DNA of 51,423 nucleotides, from assembly GCA_015523725.1 (NCBI GenBank), contig WAJV01000086.1, forward strand, positions 1 to 51,423, in the 5' to 3' direction. Source of the DNA: Candidatus Geothermarchaeota archaeon. GTDB lineage: Archaea > Thermoproteota > Nitrososphaeria > Geothermarchaeales > JDFR-13. The notes below the pieces were generated by a model. The model saw nothing but the letters and a program-made list of their open reading frames with translations, was not told where the DNA came from and did no database searches. Every line of letters begins with the position of its first letter. Position 1 is the stretch's first letter. Shown piece after piece: positions 1 through 7,584 of the stretch. The position numbers and the translations under genes were made by a program.

Positions 1-47
1 GACATTCCTAAGCCGTGCCCCGTTGGCCAGGCTAGGGGAACCCCCGC
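1..47 (-). tRNA. tRNA-Leu(TAG), 5' part, cut by the window edge, probably intron-containing
   Basis: Read on the minus strand from base 47, the sequence gives an acceptor strand GCGGGGG, the linker TT, a D arm with CCC/GGG pairing around TAGCCTGGCCAAC, then CACGG and the loop start CTTAGG with anticodon TAG. The G after the anticodon and the long D loop fit archaeal tRNA-Leu. The five bases that should pair back with CACGG do not follow (AATGTC instead), so an intron at the canonical position 37/38 is likely, but the rest lies outside the window. The 3' half cannot be checked. Confidence 0.72.
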
Positions 48-80
48 AAACAATACTATTCATATATTTCTTATGTTAAT

Positions 81-91
81 TTTTAAGTTTT
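81..91 (-). promoter_or_regulatory. Possible TATA box of the tRNA-Leu
   Basis: On the minus strand an AAACTTAAAAA stretch lies about 35-45 bp upstream of the tRNA-Leu 5' end. This is a reasonable place for an archaeal TATA/BRE element with a short leader. It rests on position and composition only, in an AT-rich region. Confidence 0.3.
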
Positions 92-108
92 TGGCTGTCG
101 TTATCTGC

Positions 109-122
109 GATATTAAAATATC
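109..122 (+). promoter_or_regulatory. TATA-like dyad before the DUF998 gene
   Basis: GATATTAAAATATC is an inverted repeat with six-base arms and an AA centre. It sits 22-35 bp before the ATG at 144, the position expected for a TATA box on a leaderless transcript. No Shine-Dalgarno sequence precedes that ATG, which supports leaderless initiation. The dyad may simply reflect the symmetry of a TATA box. Confidence 0.4.
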
Positions 123-143
123 ATTTCTATACATATTTATTTC

Positions 144-716
144 ATGGTTAAGAGTAGGTTAATTATCTCGGGCTTATTAATTTTCGTTGGTGTGGCTCAA
201 TTTTTCTTTCTTATGAATATTGCTGCTTTTCTCTACCCTGGTTATAGTGTTTCGGGTAATTATATCAGTGAGTTAGGTATTGGTCCCTCTGCACCTATTT
301 TTAATATATCTGTATTTTTATTGGGTTTGTTTGGTTTAGTTTCAATATATTTGCTTTATTATGAAGGTTTTGATAGGGTTTTCATAGTTTTAATGGGGTT
401 GGCTTCATTGGGAGCTATGGGAGTCGGATTATTCCCTATGAATGTACCATATCTACATACAATATTCTCCTTGATTACTTTCTTATTCTCATCATTGGCT
501 GCAATTTATTCTATTAGGATCGATATAACAGTATTTAGGTATATTTGGGTGTTGTTAGGAGTTATTGCATTGTTGTCACTGGTTCTTTTCGTAATTGGTT
601 CTTACCTTGGTTTGGGTAAGGGTGGTATGGAGAGGCTTATAGTATATCCTGTTCTGATATGGTTATTAGGTTTCTCTATGAATATTGCCGGCGGTAAAGT
701 TATTAAGAAAGGATGA
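144..716 (+). CDS. DUF998 family integral membrane protein
   Basis: A 190-residue protein made almost entirely of hydrophobic segments, with about six predicted membrane helices. The segment SGNYISELG at residues 37-45, after the first helix and before a run of small residues, is the hallmark of DUF998 membrane proteins, which are frequent in archaea and have no known biochemical role. It has no adjacent co-directional partner: it faces the DUF2892 gene convergently with only a short T-rich gap. Family assignment is fairly secure. Function is unknown. Confidence 0.8.
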   Translation: MVKSRLIISGLLIFVGVAQFFFLMNIAAFLYPGYSVSGNYISELGIGPSAPIFNISVFLLGLFGLVSIYLLYYEGFDRVFIVLMGLASLGAMGVGLFPMNVPYLHTIFSLITFLFSSLAAIYSIRIDITVFRYIWVLLGVIALLSLVLFVIGSYLGLGKGGMERLIVYPVLIWLLGFSMNIAGGKVIKKG

Positions 717-763
717 TATCGTTGCCCTCCTCCTAGACCCTTTTTATTGTATTATTGAATTCC

Positions 764-988
764 CTATTTTTGTTCAGTAGCGACCTGGGTCTTACAGGTA
801 TTTGTTCCAAGTATTTTGTAGAGGGGACAGTATCCTGATGCGCCAGTTACTAGCATCAATAGGCCTATTATTCCTATTACTATACCTATTAATTGGCTGT
901 ATAGCCCTAATAGAATCATTAGTCCAATAAGTATGATTCCCACTATTACCCTAATTCCTCTATCGATTCCCCCTACGTTACACTCCAT
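764..988 (-). CDS. DUF2892 (YgaP-type transmembrane) family protein
   Basis: A small membrane protein with two helices. The pattern CNVGGIDRGIR, then hydrophobic helices, then TGASGYCPLYKILG matches DUF2892, the membrane part of YgaP-like rhodanese proteins, including the conserved CP motif near the C-terminus. The ORF track starts at 1057, but the ATG at 988 is preceded by GGTGAG at a good distance and opens directly into the conserved MECNVGG, so I prefer it. The ATG at 1000 is an alternative. No rhodanese domain is present here. The role is not known; a link to sulfur handling is only a family suggestion. Confidence 0.72.
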   Translation of the reverse strand: MECNVGGIDRGIRVIVGIILIGLMILLGLYSQLIGIVIGIIGLLMLVTGASGYCPLYKILGTNTCKTQVATEQK

Positions 989-1164
989 TTCACTCACCAT
1001 TGATTTTTTATGTATGGGTATATTATATCCATTATATATACAAAATGTATATCTCAATTAACATATGGATTTTCTAGTTTACATTGTATATTTAGTATAT
1101 AAAATAAAGAACAAATTTTATTCCTAAAACAATCCATTATATTATTGATGTATCCTTTGGGAGA

Positions 1165-1824
1165 CTATATTATGTATTTGGTTAGCAGTATTATGAAGCT
1201 TGATGTGGGGACACTTATATTATCATCTATGAATTCATAATGCTCTACTATACTGGATATTATGGCTGCAATAACTCCTAGCCATTTATATGTTACGAAT
1301 CCGATTGGAATGCATAAGACAGCCATGGCTAGATTGCCTATCCATGCTTTGGTTCGGCGGCTGTATCTAAGGTTTCGGATTATGCCGGTTATCCCGTCCC
1401 CCCATGCCATAAATATGATTGGTATTACGCCCAGCCAGACATCTATTATCCACCCTATGAATATTAATATTCCCCACATTATTGTGAAGTATACTTCGGC
1501 TATGTTGTCTGGCACTTGGAACCAATACATTAGTCTATTGGTTTTATGAGGTATATAGACTACTATTGTTAATATTGAGGCCATGATTACTGGGAGTAGG
1601 GGGGATTGAAATAAATATGGGACTAGTAATGCGACCAATCCACCTGCTAGGAAGTGGATTATTTTCCTAGCAAAGTATATCCCGGCTCTCTCTCCTCTAT
1701 ATGTTTTGATCCATTCATATCCTTTTTTGGCCAAAATGTTTACGACGAATACAACCCATATTAATAATATTGATGCATATATCGTTTCGTTAAATATGTT
1801 TGTAGTCGTCCATTCAGTATACAT
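1165..1824 (-). CDS. Dolichol kinase / phosphatidate cytidylyltransferase-like membrane protein (SEC59/DGK1/VTE5 family)
   Basis: A 219-residue polytopic membrane protein with about six helices. Conserved features of the CTP-dependent lipid kinase family are visible: ARKIIHFLAGG near residue 52, AWGDGITGIIRN in the middle, GNLAMA shortly after, and EFIDDNISVP near the C-terminus. In archaea such enzymes are thought to phosphorylate polyprenol-type lipid carriers or to make CDP-activated lipids, at the cytoplasmic membrane. The ATG start is probably leaderless, 29 bp from a TATA-like box. The exact substrate cannot be told from sequence. Confidence 0.78.
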   Translation of the reverse strand: MYTEWTTTNIFNETIYASILLIWVVFVVNILAKKGYEWIKTYRGERAGIYFARKIIHFLAGGLVALLVPYLFQSPLLPVIMASILTIVVYIPHKTNRLMYWFQVPDNIAEVYFTIMWGILIFIGWIIDVWLGVIPIIFMAWGDGITGIIRNLRYSRRTKAWIGNLAMAVLCIPIGFVTYKWLGVIAAIISSIVEHYEFIDDNISVPTSSFIILLTKYII

Positions 1825-1847
1825 AACTTAAATATATATTTTTTGTA

Positions 1848-1859
1848 TTTGGTTATAAA
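1848..1859 (-). promoter_or_regulatory. TATA box, copy of the TTTATAACCAAA motif
   Basis: On the minus strand this reads TTTATAACCAAA, an exact 12-mer also found at 2566 and 6035. It lies 24-35 bp before the ATG of the dolichol kinase-like gene, right for a leaderless archaeal promoter. Confidence 0.5.
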
Positions 1860-1919
1860 TTATTGGGTTTATCCCTGGATCAAAACTTGTTTTTATGTTT
1901 CCTCAGTAGATGGAATATC

Positions 1920-2378
1920 TTATAAAATGTTGCTAAGGTTTCTGTGTACGTTTATTTTATCGTCGTCAATTATGTGGATAACTTGGTATCCCTCTTTTAC
2001 TAATGTATGTGATATGTATCGTCTGTGGCATTTAAACCATAATTTTTCACTGCACATTATTGCTATACGCCTTTTGTTAGCTAGTTTCTTTATCATTAAT
2101 ATCCCCTCTTGATATGCTGGAGTTTCCATGTATTTTTTATATCCGCCTTTCCTGTATCCACCCAAGTTTTTTCCGAGCCACATGTATATAATTCCGTTAG
2201 TCTTTAGATTCTTTTTTAGAGTCTCTTGGTTAAACCATGGGAATTTTCTGCTCTTGGGGAATCTCCTCACATCTATTAATAGATTGATATTGTATTTTTT
2301 TAGTAGCTTGATGAAGTGATAGGCTTCTCTGTTTGAGTGACCTATTGTATATATCTTTATCTTGTTTTTCATATTCAC
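1920..2378 (-). CDS. DUF488 family protein
   Basis: A 152-residue soluble protein. The opening IYTIGHSNR, then LLIDVRRFPKSRK, and CSEKLWFKCHRRYIS near the C-terminus are the standard DUF488 signature (TIGHS, DVR..P, CxE....CHR). The conserved Cys and the CHR motif suggest a metal- or nucleotide-related enzyme, but no activity is established for the family. The start is probably GTG at 2378, with GAGGAG five bases upstream. An ATG at 2372 is possible but sits too close to AGGTGA. Confidence 0.85.
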   Translation of the reverse strand: MNMKNKIKIYTIGHSNREAYHFIKLLKKYNINLLIDVRRFPKSRKFPWFNQETLKKNLKTNGIIYMWLGKNLGGYRKGGYKKYMETPAYQEGILMIKKLANKRRIAIMCSEKLWFKCHRRYISHTLVKEGYQVIHIIDDDKINVHRNLSNIL

Positions 2379-2424
2379 CTAATCTCCTCATATTTTTTAT
2401 ATTTTATTATTATTCTAATGTTTT

Positions 2425-2491
2425 GGGCTATGATGAATGAGGTCCTTAATGATATATGGTGATTGGCCCCTTCGAGGACGGGTCTGAGCCC
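2425..2491 (+). ncRNA. Probable C/D box guide sRNA
   Basis: A perfect C box ATGATGA (2430-2436) and D box CTGA (2484-2487) are flanked directly by a GGGC/GCCC terminal stem, giving a canonical kink-turn. Internally a D'-like ATGA begins exactly 12 nt after the C box, followed after 4 nt by a C'-like TGGTGAT. The D' guide would be ATGAGGTCCTTA. The D-side guide region is 20 nt, longer than the usual 12 or so. Archaeal C/D RNAs direct 2'-O-methylation of rRNA or tRNA with L7Ae, Nop5 and fibrillarin. The target was not identified. Confidence 0.6.
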
Positions 2492-2565
2492 ATAAGGGTA
2501 CATAGCATATTTATACTTGGTTTGGCTAGTATGATTAATGCCTATAGAACTATTATAGGAGTTTG

Positions 2566-2577
2566 TTTATAACCAAA
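2566..2577 (+). promoter_or_regulatory. TATA box, copy of the TTTATAACCAAA motif, before rpiB
   Basis: An exact copy of the 12-mer TTTATAACCAAA lies about 48-59 bp before the rpiB start. That places transcription start near 2595 and leaves a short 5' leader, consistent with the Shine-Dalgarno sequence at that gene. Confidence 0.5.
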
Positions 2578-2624
2578 TTATTTTTTATGGATTATATTCT
2601 TATTTTAATCAATGGTGGTTGTTC

Positions 2625-3074
2625 TTGAGGATAGCTATAGGATGTGACCATGCTGGTTATGATTTAAAGAAATTTATTATGGAGCGTTTGGGGGGTAGAG
2701 TTAGTTTCGTTGATGTGGGAACTTATTCAAAAGAATCTACTGATTATCCGGATTATGCTGTTAAGGTGGCTGAATTGGTTTCTAAAGGAGATGTTGAAGC
2801 TGGAATTTTGATATGTGGTACCGGTATTGGTATGTCGATTACGGCTAATAAGTTTCCTGGGGTTTATGCTGCTTTAGTATATTCTAGGGAGAGCGCTATC
2901 TTGGCTAGGAGGCACAATAATGCTAATATAATATGTCTAGGGGGTAGAACAATGCCCTTCGAGGATGTTGTTGAGTGGGTTGATGCATGGTTAAGTGAAT
3001 CTTTTGAGGGGGGTAGGCATTTAAGAAGGATTAATAAGATTAGGAGTATTGAGGAGAGATTATGCGGCCATTGA
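2625..3074 (+). CDS. rpiB: Ribose-5-phosphate isomerase B
   Basis: Interconverts ribulose 5-phosphate and ribose 5-phosphate. The RpiB/LacAB fold signatures are all present: IAIGCDHAGYDLK at the N-terminus, CGTGIGMSITANK with the catalytic Cys, and RRHNNANIICLGGR. About 150 residues is the normal size. The ORF track opens at a TTG at 2619; the next TTG at 2625 gives MRIAIG, the usual family N-terminus, and has GGTGGT five bases before it, so I chose it. The end overlaps the next gene by 13 bp, suggesting coupled translation with hexulose-phosphate synthase. Most archaea use RpiA, so RpiB here is uncommon. Confidence 0.93.
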   Translation: MRIAIGCDHAGYDLKKFIMERLGGRVSFVDVGTYSKESTDYPDYAVKVAELVSKGDVEAGILICGTGIGMSITANKFPGVYAALVYSRESAILARRHNNANIICLGGRTMPFEDVVEWVDAWLSESFEGGRHLRRINKIRSIEERLCGH

Positions 3075-3706
3075 TTCAAGTTGCTTTGGATCTGATTGAT
3101 ATAAAGGATGCTATTGATATAGCTTCTAAAGTTTTAGATTATGTTGATTATATTGAGGCTGGAACTCCGTTAATTAAAACATTAGGCCTTAAGTCGGTTG
3201 AATTGTTGAAGAAGAACTTCGGTGAGAAGGTTGTGGTTGCTGATATGAAGACTATGGATACTGGATATTTAGAGGCTTCTTTAGCATATAAATATGGGGC
3301 GGATTATTCGACTGTGATGGGGTTGGCTGATGAAGACACTATTAAAGCATCTATTGATGCGGCTAGGGAATTTAGTAGGGGGATCATGGTTGATTTGATG
3401 GGTGTTAAGTCAATGAATTTAGTTAGGAAGATTGATGAATTTAGGCCGGATTATATGATAATTCATTCTGGTATAGATATGCAGCATAAGGGTGTCACTC
3501 CCTTTGAGTTCTTGGGCAAGGTGGCTGAGGCGGGCTTATCGAGTAGGTTGGCTGTAGCTGGGGGTATTAATCCAGATAATCTAACTAGATTAAGTAAGTA
3601 TAAGGTTGAGTTGATTATAGTTGGTGGATATATAACTAAATCAAGTGACCCTGCTCGGGCTGCTGAGACATTGTTTAACAAGGTTGAGGAATTATTCGAT
3701 GGTTAA
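3062..3706 (+). CDS. 3-hexulose-6-phosphate synthase
   Basis: A member of the orotidine monophosphate decarboxylase superfamily. It catalyses reversible aldol cleavage of 3-hexulose 6-phosphate to ribulose 5-phosphate and formaldehyde. The diagnostic ADMKTMDTG with the D-x-K-x-x-D catalytic set is at about residues 59-67, and the phosphate-binding AVAGGIN and IVGGYIT segments follow near the C-terminus. In archaea lacking a classical pentose phosphate pathway this enzyme supplies ribulose 5-phosphate. Its 13-bp overlap with rpiB places the next step, isomerisation to ribose 5-phosphate, in the same operon. The isomerase partner (PHI) is not in the window. Confidence 0.92.
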   Translation: MRPLIQVALDLIDIKDAIDIASKVLDYVDYIEAGTPLIKTLGLKSVELLKKNFGEKVVVADMKTMDTGYLEASLAYKYGADYSTVMGLADEDTIKASIDAAREFSRGIMVDLMGVKSMNLVRKIDEFRPDYMIIHSGIDMQHKGVTPFEFLGKVAEAGLSSRLAVAGGINPDNLTRLSKYKVELIIVGGYITKSSDPARAAETLFNKVEELFDG

Positions 3707-3729
3707 TCCTTTAATGGTGGCGTGGGTAA

Positions 3730-4740
3730 TTGTTCTCAGCTAATTATAATCATATATTGGTTGTCGCCGCTGGCGGTGGAGGTGATATAGTTACTTCTGC
3801 TGTGTATGCATCTAAACTTAGGAGGTGGGGGTTTAGGGTATCCTTGGCGGCATATCCCTGGGAGAGGTTTGTCGTTGATAGGGTTCCTGGCCCTATTGAC
3901 TTGAGTGAAATATATTCTTTTAGGGATAGAGGGAACTATTATTTGACGATAGATGGCTCATCTTATTCGATTCGGGGAGGCAGGATTGTGCGTTTTCAGG
4001 CGGCCAATGTCTCTCTCGCCCTTAATGAACCCATTGATATCTATACATTGAGGAGAGGAGTTTTGGGTGCGTATAGAGGTATTCGAGAGATTTGTAGGAG
4101 TAAGGGAGTCGATTTAGTGGTTGGTCTCGATGTGGGTGGGGATATTTTGGCTAAGGGTAATGAGAGTGATTTATGGAGCCCACTTGCTGATCAAGTTACG
4201 TTGGCTTCTCTATATTTGTTATGGGATCGGGACGGTATTCCTTCATATGTTGCTGTCGCTGGCCCTGGTGTAGATGGTGAGTTGAGTAGAGATTATATAT
4301 TTAAATTATTGGGTGGGTTTGTTAGGGATGGGTCATACTTAGGGAGTATAGGCTTCGGTAAATCTGATATAAAGTTATTCGAGGATATATTGAAGCATTC
4401 CATATCTGAGGCTGGATATATGATACTGGAGGCTGTCAGGGGAAATTATGGTTGGAAGAATATAAGGAATGGGACTAGAAGAGTATATCTGGATATTTTG
4501 TCTACTATGGTTTTCCATATCGACTCTAAGTCAGTGTATAAAGCTTCTCCAATGGCTCATAAAATATTAGCTACTGAGTCGATTGATGAGGCTAATCAGA
4601 TTCTTTTGTCCATGGGTGTGCCGACTGAGTATGAATTAGAGAACATTTTAAGCGATTTATTTGAGGGAAGTATTGATTATGGAATGATAATGGAGGCGAG
4701 GAGAATCTTACTAGATAGGATTCGGCGAGAAAATACATAG
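3730..4740 (+). CDS. DUF1152 family protein
   Basis: A 336-residue soluble protein. The glycine-rich opening VAAGGGGDIVTSAVYA, the RIVRFQAANVSL region and the VVGLDVGGDILA segment match DUF1152, a largely archaeal family of unknown activity that looks like a nucleotide- or sugar-binding Rossmann protein. The start is TTG with GGTGG upstream. It lies 23 bp after the hexulose-phosphate synthase on the same strand, so it is probably part of the same operon. No catalytic role can be assigned. Confidence 0.82.
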   Translation: MFSANYNHILVVAAGGGGDIVTSAVYASKLRRWGFRVSLAAYPWERFVVDRVPGPIDLSEIYSFRDRGNYYLTIDGSSYSIRGGRIVRFQAANVSLALNEPIDIYTLRRGVLGAYRGIREICRSKGVDLVVGLDVGGDILAKGNESDLWSPLADQVTLASLYLLWDRDGIPSYVAVAGPGVDGELSRDYIFKLLGGFVRDGSYLGSIGFGKSDIKLFEDILKHSISEAGYMILEAVRGNYGWKNIRNGTRRVYLDILSTMVFHIDSKSVYKASPMAHKILATESIDEANQILLSMGVPTEYELENILSDLFEGSIDYGMIMEARRILLDRIRRENT

Positions 4741-4817
4741 ATGTGGAATATATACTTCATTCTACATTTAACTAAACCTAATGTTAATTCGAATGGTTGC
4801 ATTGAAGAATTATTATT

Positions 4818-5468
4818 ATGAATATAATTACTATCGTAAATAGTCTATTTGCCTCAAATACATATGTGATTATTTCCAAGGGGAAAGCCTTGATTATTGA
4901 TCCGGGTTCCTCAGTAACGGAATTATTTAAGGTTTTGGATGAGTGGAAGGCCGCTCCCATCGCGGTATTGGCTACACATGGGCATATAGACCATGTTATA
5001 GGTGCTTATGACGTATGCACAAAGTATAATATACCTTTTTATATTCATGAGTTGGATTCTTATCTCCTCAGTCTGGATGAGGTAAGGAGATTAAGGATTT
5101 TTATTAGGGATATTGACGTCAAGTTGCCGCAGTCCAAGGAATTTATTGAAGAAGGTGAACTTAGGATAGAGGATTTTTCCCTCGGTATTATTCATACTCC
5201 GGGGCATACTATGGGTAGTGTATGTATTATGATTGGGAAACATGTCTTTACAGGTGACACTATATTCCGCGAGTCCATTGGTAGAACCGACTTTGGTGGC
5301 GATTTAAATCAATTAATAGAGTCCATTCACAATAAACTTTTTTCTGCCTTGGATAGTGGAACCATTCTACATCCCGGCCATGGCCCCTCAACAACCGTTG
5401 AGTATGAGATCAGAAATAATCCATTTGTAGGGATAAAGGGTATCTATCCCTACAAACCAAGTAGATAG
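4818..5468 (+). CDS. MBL-fold metallo-hydrolase (glyoxalase II-like)
   Basis: The zinc-binding set of the metallo-beta-lactamase fold is intact: THGHIDHV near residue 54, IHTPGHTMGS in the middle, FTGDTIFRESIGRTD, and a final HPGHGPSTT. The order and spacing resemble hydroxyacylglutathione hydrolase-like proteins, which in archaea usually act on unknown thioesters. At 216 residues it lacks the extra C-terminal substrate domain of true glyoxalase II. It starts at an ATG 77 bp after DUF1152 and may have its own promoter. Confidence 0.88.
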   Translation: MNIITIVNSLFASNTYVIISKGKALIIDPGSSVTELFKVLDEWKAAPIAVLATHGHIDHVIGAYDVCTKYNIPFYIHELDSYLLSLDEVRRLRIFIRDIDVKLPQSKEFIEEGELRIEDFSLGIIHTPGHTMGSVCIMIGKHVFTGDTIFRESIGRTDFGGDLNQLIESIHNKLFSALDSGTILHPGHGPSTTVEYEIRNNPFVGIKGIYPYKPSR

Positions 5469-5561
5469 GATTATTCACTATTAATCAATTGATCTAAATA
5501 TCCCTATTTTATACCACTTATTAGGCTCCCCTACAATAAGTTATACAGATGGTGTAATATC

Positions 5562-5984
5562 TTGTCTTTGATTAGATGGAGTATTTGGCTTAAACGGGAA
5601 TCTGCGACTACTAACGATATGTTTTCGAAGGATCCACTGATTTTAAGTAAGATGAGTAACGGAACTATTGCTAGGGAAAATTTACCAATAAAAATAATCA
5701 TCACCTTTAAAAAGGAAAAAGTTATTTTACAATATTTTCTTCCAGAGGGTAGTGGAGATTATCCTTATGTCCATGTAAAAGAGACTTGGTTCAACGATGG
5801 AGATAAAAACAAAAATTCTAGGGACACCCAGTTGAGACTTGATGTTCTTAGGGGATATCTGAATAGTGGGTATATCGAGATAGAAATAGAGACTGATCAG
5901 AGGTATGCCTATGCGGAGTTTGAGAAAGGACATAGGAAAAGACGTATATATGCCTATACAATTCATGAAGGGGAGACAACTTAA
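5562..5984 (+). CDS. Hypothetical protein
   Basis: A 140-residue, charged, soluble protein I do not recognise. It has an N-terminal RWSIWLKRE segment, a probable beta-rich middle (KIIITFKKEKVILQYFLP) and a basic C-terminal patch (KGHRKRRIY). The start is uncertain; TTG codons at 5562 and 5568 both fit, with a weak GGTG upstream. Base composition is like its neighbours and the frame is open throughout, so it is probably a real gene. No function is proposed. Confidence 0.6.
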   Translation: MSLIRWSIWLKRESATTNDMFSKDPLILSKMSNGTIARENLPIKIIITFKKEKVILQYFLPEGSGDYPYVHVKETWFNDGDKNKNSRDTQLRLDVLRGYLNSGYIEIEIETDQRYAYAEFEKGHRKRRIYAYTIHEGETT

Positions 5985-6034
5985 CCTCTTCCCCTTAATT
6001 TTTTATATCAACATGATGACTCGAATCGTTTAAG

Positions 6035-6046
6035 TTTATAACCAAA
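6035..6046 (+). promoter_or_regulatory. TATA box, copy of the TTTATAACCAAA motif, upstream of tRNA-Thr
   Basis: The third exact copy of TTTATAACCAAA in the window. It is 65 bp before the tRNA-Thr 5' end, so if used it would give a leader of roughly 45 nt removed by RNase P. Confidence 0.4.
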
Positions 6047-6110
6047 AAAATATATTTTTATTGCGTTCATCTCTCACTTTAGATCTATTACATAGAATTA
6101 TTTATTGTAT

Positions 6111-6183
6111 GCCCCGGTAGCTCAGCGGTTAGAGCGGCGGCCTCGTAAGCCGCAGGTCGGGGGTTCAAATCCCCCCCGGGGCT
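6111..6183 (+). tRNA. tRNA-Thr(CGT)
   Basis: A complete 73-nt cloverleaf. The acceptor strands GCCCCGG/CCGGGGC pair perfectly, the D arm is GCTC...GAGC, and the anticodon stem GCGGC/GCCGC encloses the loop CTCGTAA with anticodon CGT. The T arm is GGGGG-TTCAAAT-CCCCC. There is no intron, no encoded CCA, and the discriminator base is T. The anticodon reads ACG, threonine. Confidence 0.96.
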
Positions 6184-6687
6184 CTTTCAAGTATTTCGAC
6201 TAAAATACTTGATTTTTATCACATCTTTATTGATGGATATATTTCTTCGATACCCTTGATTTCAATATAGTGGGTATATCTGTTTTATATAATGTACTGT
6301 GACGCAAGAATATATGTGACGTGTATCTTAGGTTTGTGATGATTTATGATGTAGATGTTTTGGTTGAGATTCGATAAAACTCTTAATATAAAGACTCGGT
6401 GAACTTAAAATATATGGCTTTGGAGCGTGTTTATTGTCGTAGGTCTTTAAAGTCGCTGTTTTCCCTTGCACTCAGCCTTTAATATAATAATTTATTTCTC
6501 AACTTAAGCTGACTAGAGCGGTGTTTTTCATCTTATTATCAGCCACTATAAATCCTGACTAACTAAATTCCTCTTATCTAAATGTTTGGTGCTTTAATAA
6601 TATGTTTTTCGTTTTCTCGTTTAATTTATCTTTTTAGATTCTAATTGATTTACTGAGTATTAAGTTATTATTGCCTATATTAATATC
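6184..6687. other. Gene-poor stretch after tRNA-Thr
   Basis: About 500 bp with no credible coding frame. It begins with the hairpin at 6188-6211 and is otherwise AT-rich with many stop codons in all frames. I saw no complete tRNA, no C/D RNA with both boxes, and no clear direct repeat. It may be the decayed left part of a tRNA-associated insertion, or simply a long intergenic region. Confidence 0.5.
6188..6211 (+). terminator. Hairpin terminator candidate after tRNA-Thr
   Basis: A perfect inverted repeat CAAGTATTT-CGACTA-AAATACTTG with nine-base arms begins five bases after the tRNA. It is followed by ATTTTTATC. Stem plus T tract resembles an intrinsic terminator, although archaeal termination mostly needs only the T run. 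Confidence 0.5.
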
Positions 6688-6696
6688 TTGAGGTAT

Positions 6697-7584
6697 ATGA
6701 AGAAGGTTCTAATTGCTGGCGCAACAGGATATTTGGGGAAGTATGTTGTTAAAGAATTTAAGAAACGTGAATATTGGGTTAGAGCTTTGGTAAGGAATCC
6801 GGATAAACTTAGTGAAACCGGTCCCTTTTTAGAACCTAAAATAGATACGTTTGTTGATGATGTTTGGATTGGAGATGTAACTAAGCCTGAAACCTTGAGT
6901 GGGTTATGTGAGGATATAGATATCGTTTTCTCCTCAGTTGGATTGACTAGACCTGGTGAGAGGGTTACTTTCATGGATGTTGATTATAAGGGAAATAGGA
7001 ATATATTATTTGAGGCTATCAAGTCGTCTACAGATAAATTTATATTTATCTCAGTGTATAGGGCTAGAGACTTCACGTTTATCGAGGGTATTAAGGCTAA
7101 GGAAATGTTTGTAGATGAACTTATATCCTCAGGATTAAAGTATACAATTATACGTCCAACTGGGTTCTTTTCGGATATGACACAGTTCCTCGATATGGCT
7201 TTAAAAGGTAGGGTATATCTTATTGGGGACGGTGAGAATAGGATGAATCCTATACATGGGGCGGATCTCGCAAAGGTGTGCGTAGATTCAGTGGATCAAG
7301 ATGTTGAGGAGGTGTCAGTAGGTGGACCAGAGATATTAAAATATATCGACATAGCTAGACTGGCCTTTAATATAATAGGTGAAAAGCCTAAAATAATGAG
7401 GGTTCCTAAGAAACTGGTTGAGTTATCCACTATACCACTTAAAATATTCTCTAGAAATTATTATACCCTAATAAAATTCTTTGTAACTGCAATGACAAAT
7501 GATTTCATCGCGCCCTGTAGGGGGAAACATAGGTTAAAAGATTATTATAAAGAATTGTTGAGGATGAGGGGAATTAAGGTATGA
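6697..7584 (+). CDS. NAD(P)-binding SDR family protein (NmrA/atypical epimerase-like)
   Basis: The N-terminal glycine-rich dinucleotide motif GATGYLGKYVV and ALVRNPDKL, followed by DVTKPETL and a C-terminal region after IRPTGFFSD, identify an atypical extended short-chain dehydrogenase. The family includes NmrA-like redox sensors, NDUFA9-like and divinyl-reductase-like proteins. A YxxxK catalytic pair is not obvious, so it may bind rather than reduce a substrate. I prefer the ATG at 6697 (MKKVLIAGATG) over the TTG at 6688. It stands alone between two gene-poor stretches, beside tRNA-Thr. Confidence 0.8.
   Translation: MKKVLIAGATGYLGKYVVKEFKKREYWVRALVRNPDKLSETGPFLEPKIDTFVDDVWIGDVTKPETLSGLCEDIDIVFSSVGLTRPGERVTFMDVDYKGNRNILFEAIKSSTDKFIFISVYRARDFTFIEGIKAKEMFVDELISSGLKYTIIRPTGFFSDMTQFLDMALKGRVYLIGDGENRMNPIHGADLAKVCVDSVDQDVEEVSVGGPEILKYIDIARLAFNIIGEKPKIMRVPKKLVELSTIPLKIFSRNYYTLIKFFVTAMTNDFIAPCRGKHRLKDYYKELLRMRGIKV

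Noticed and set aside
6330-6380. GTGATGA after tRNA-Thr as a C box
   Set aside because: No CTGA D box within about 100 nt and no closing stem, so not called as a C/D RNA.
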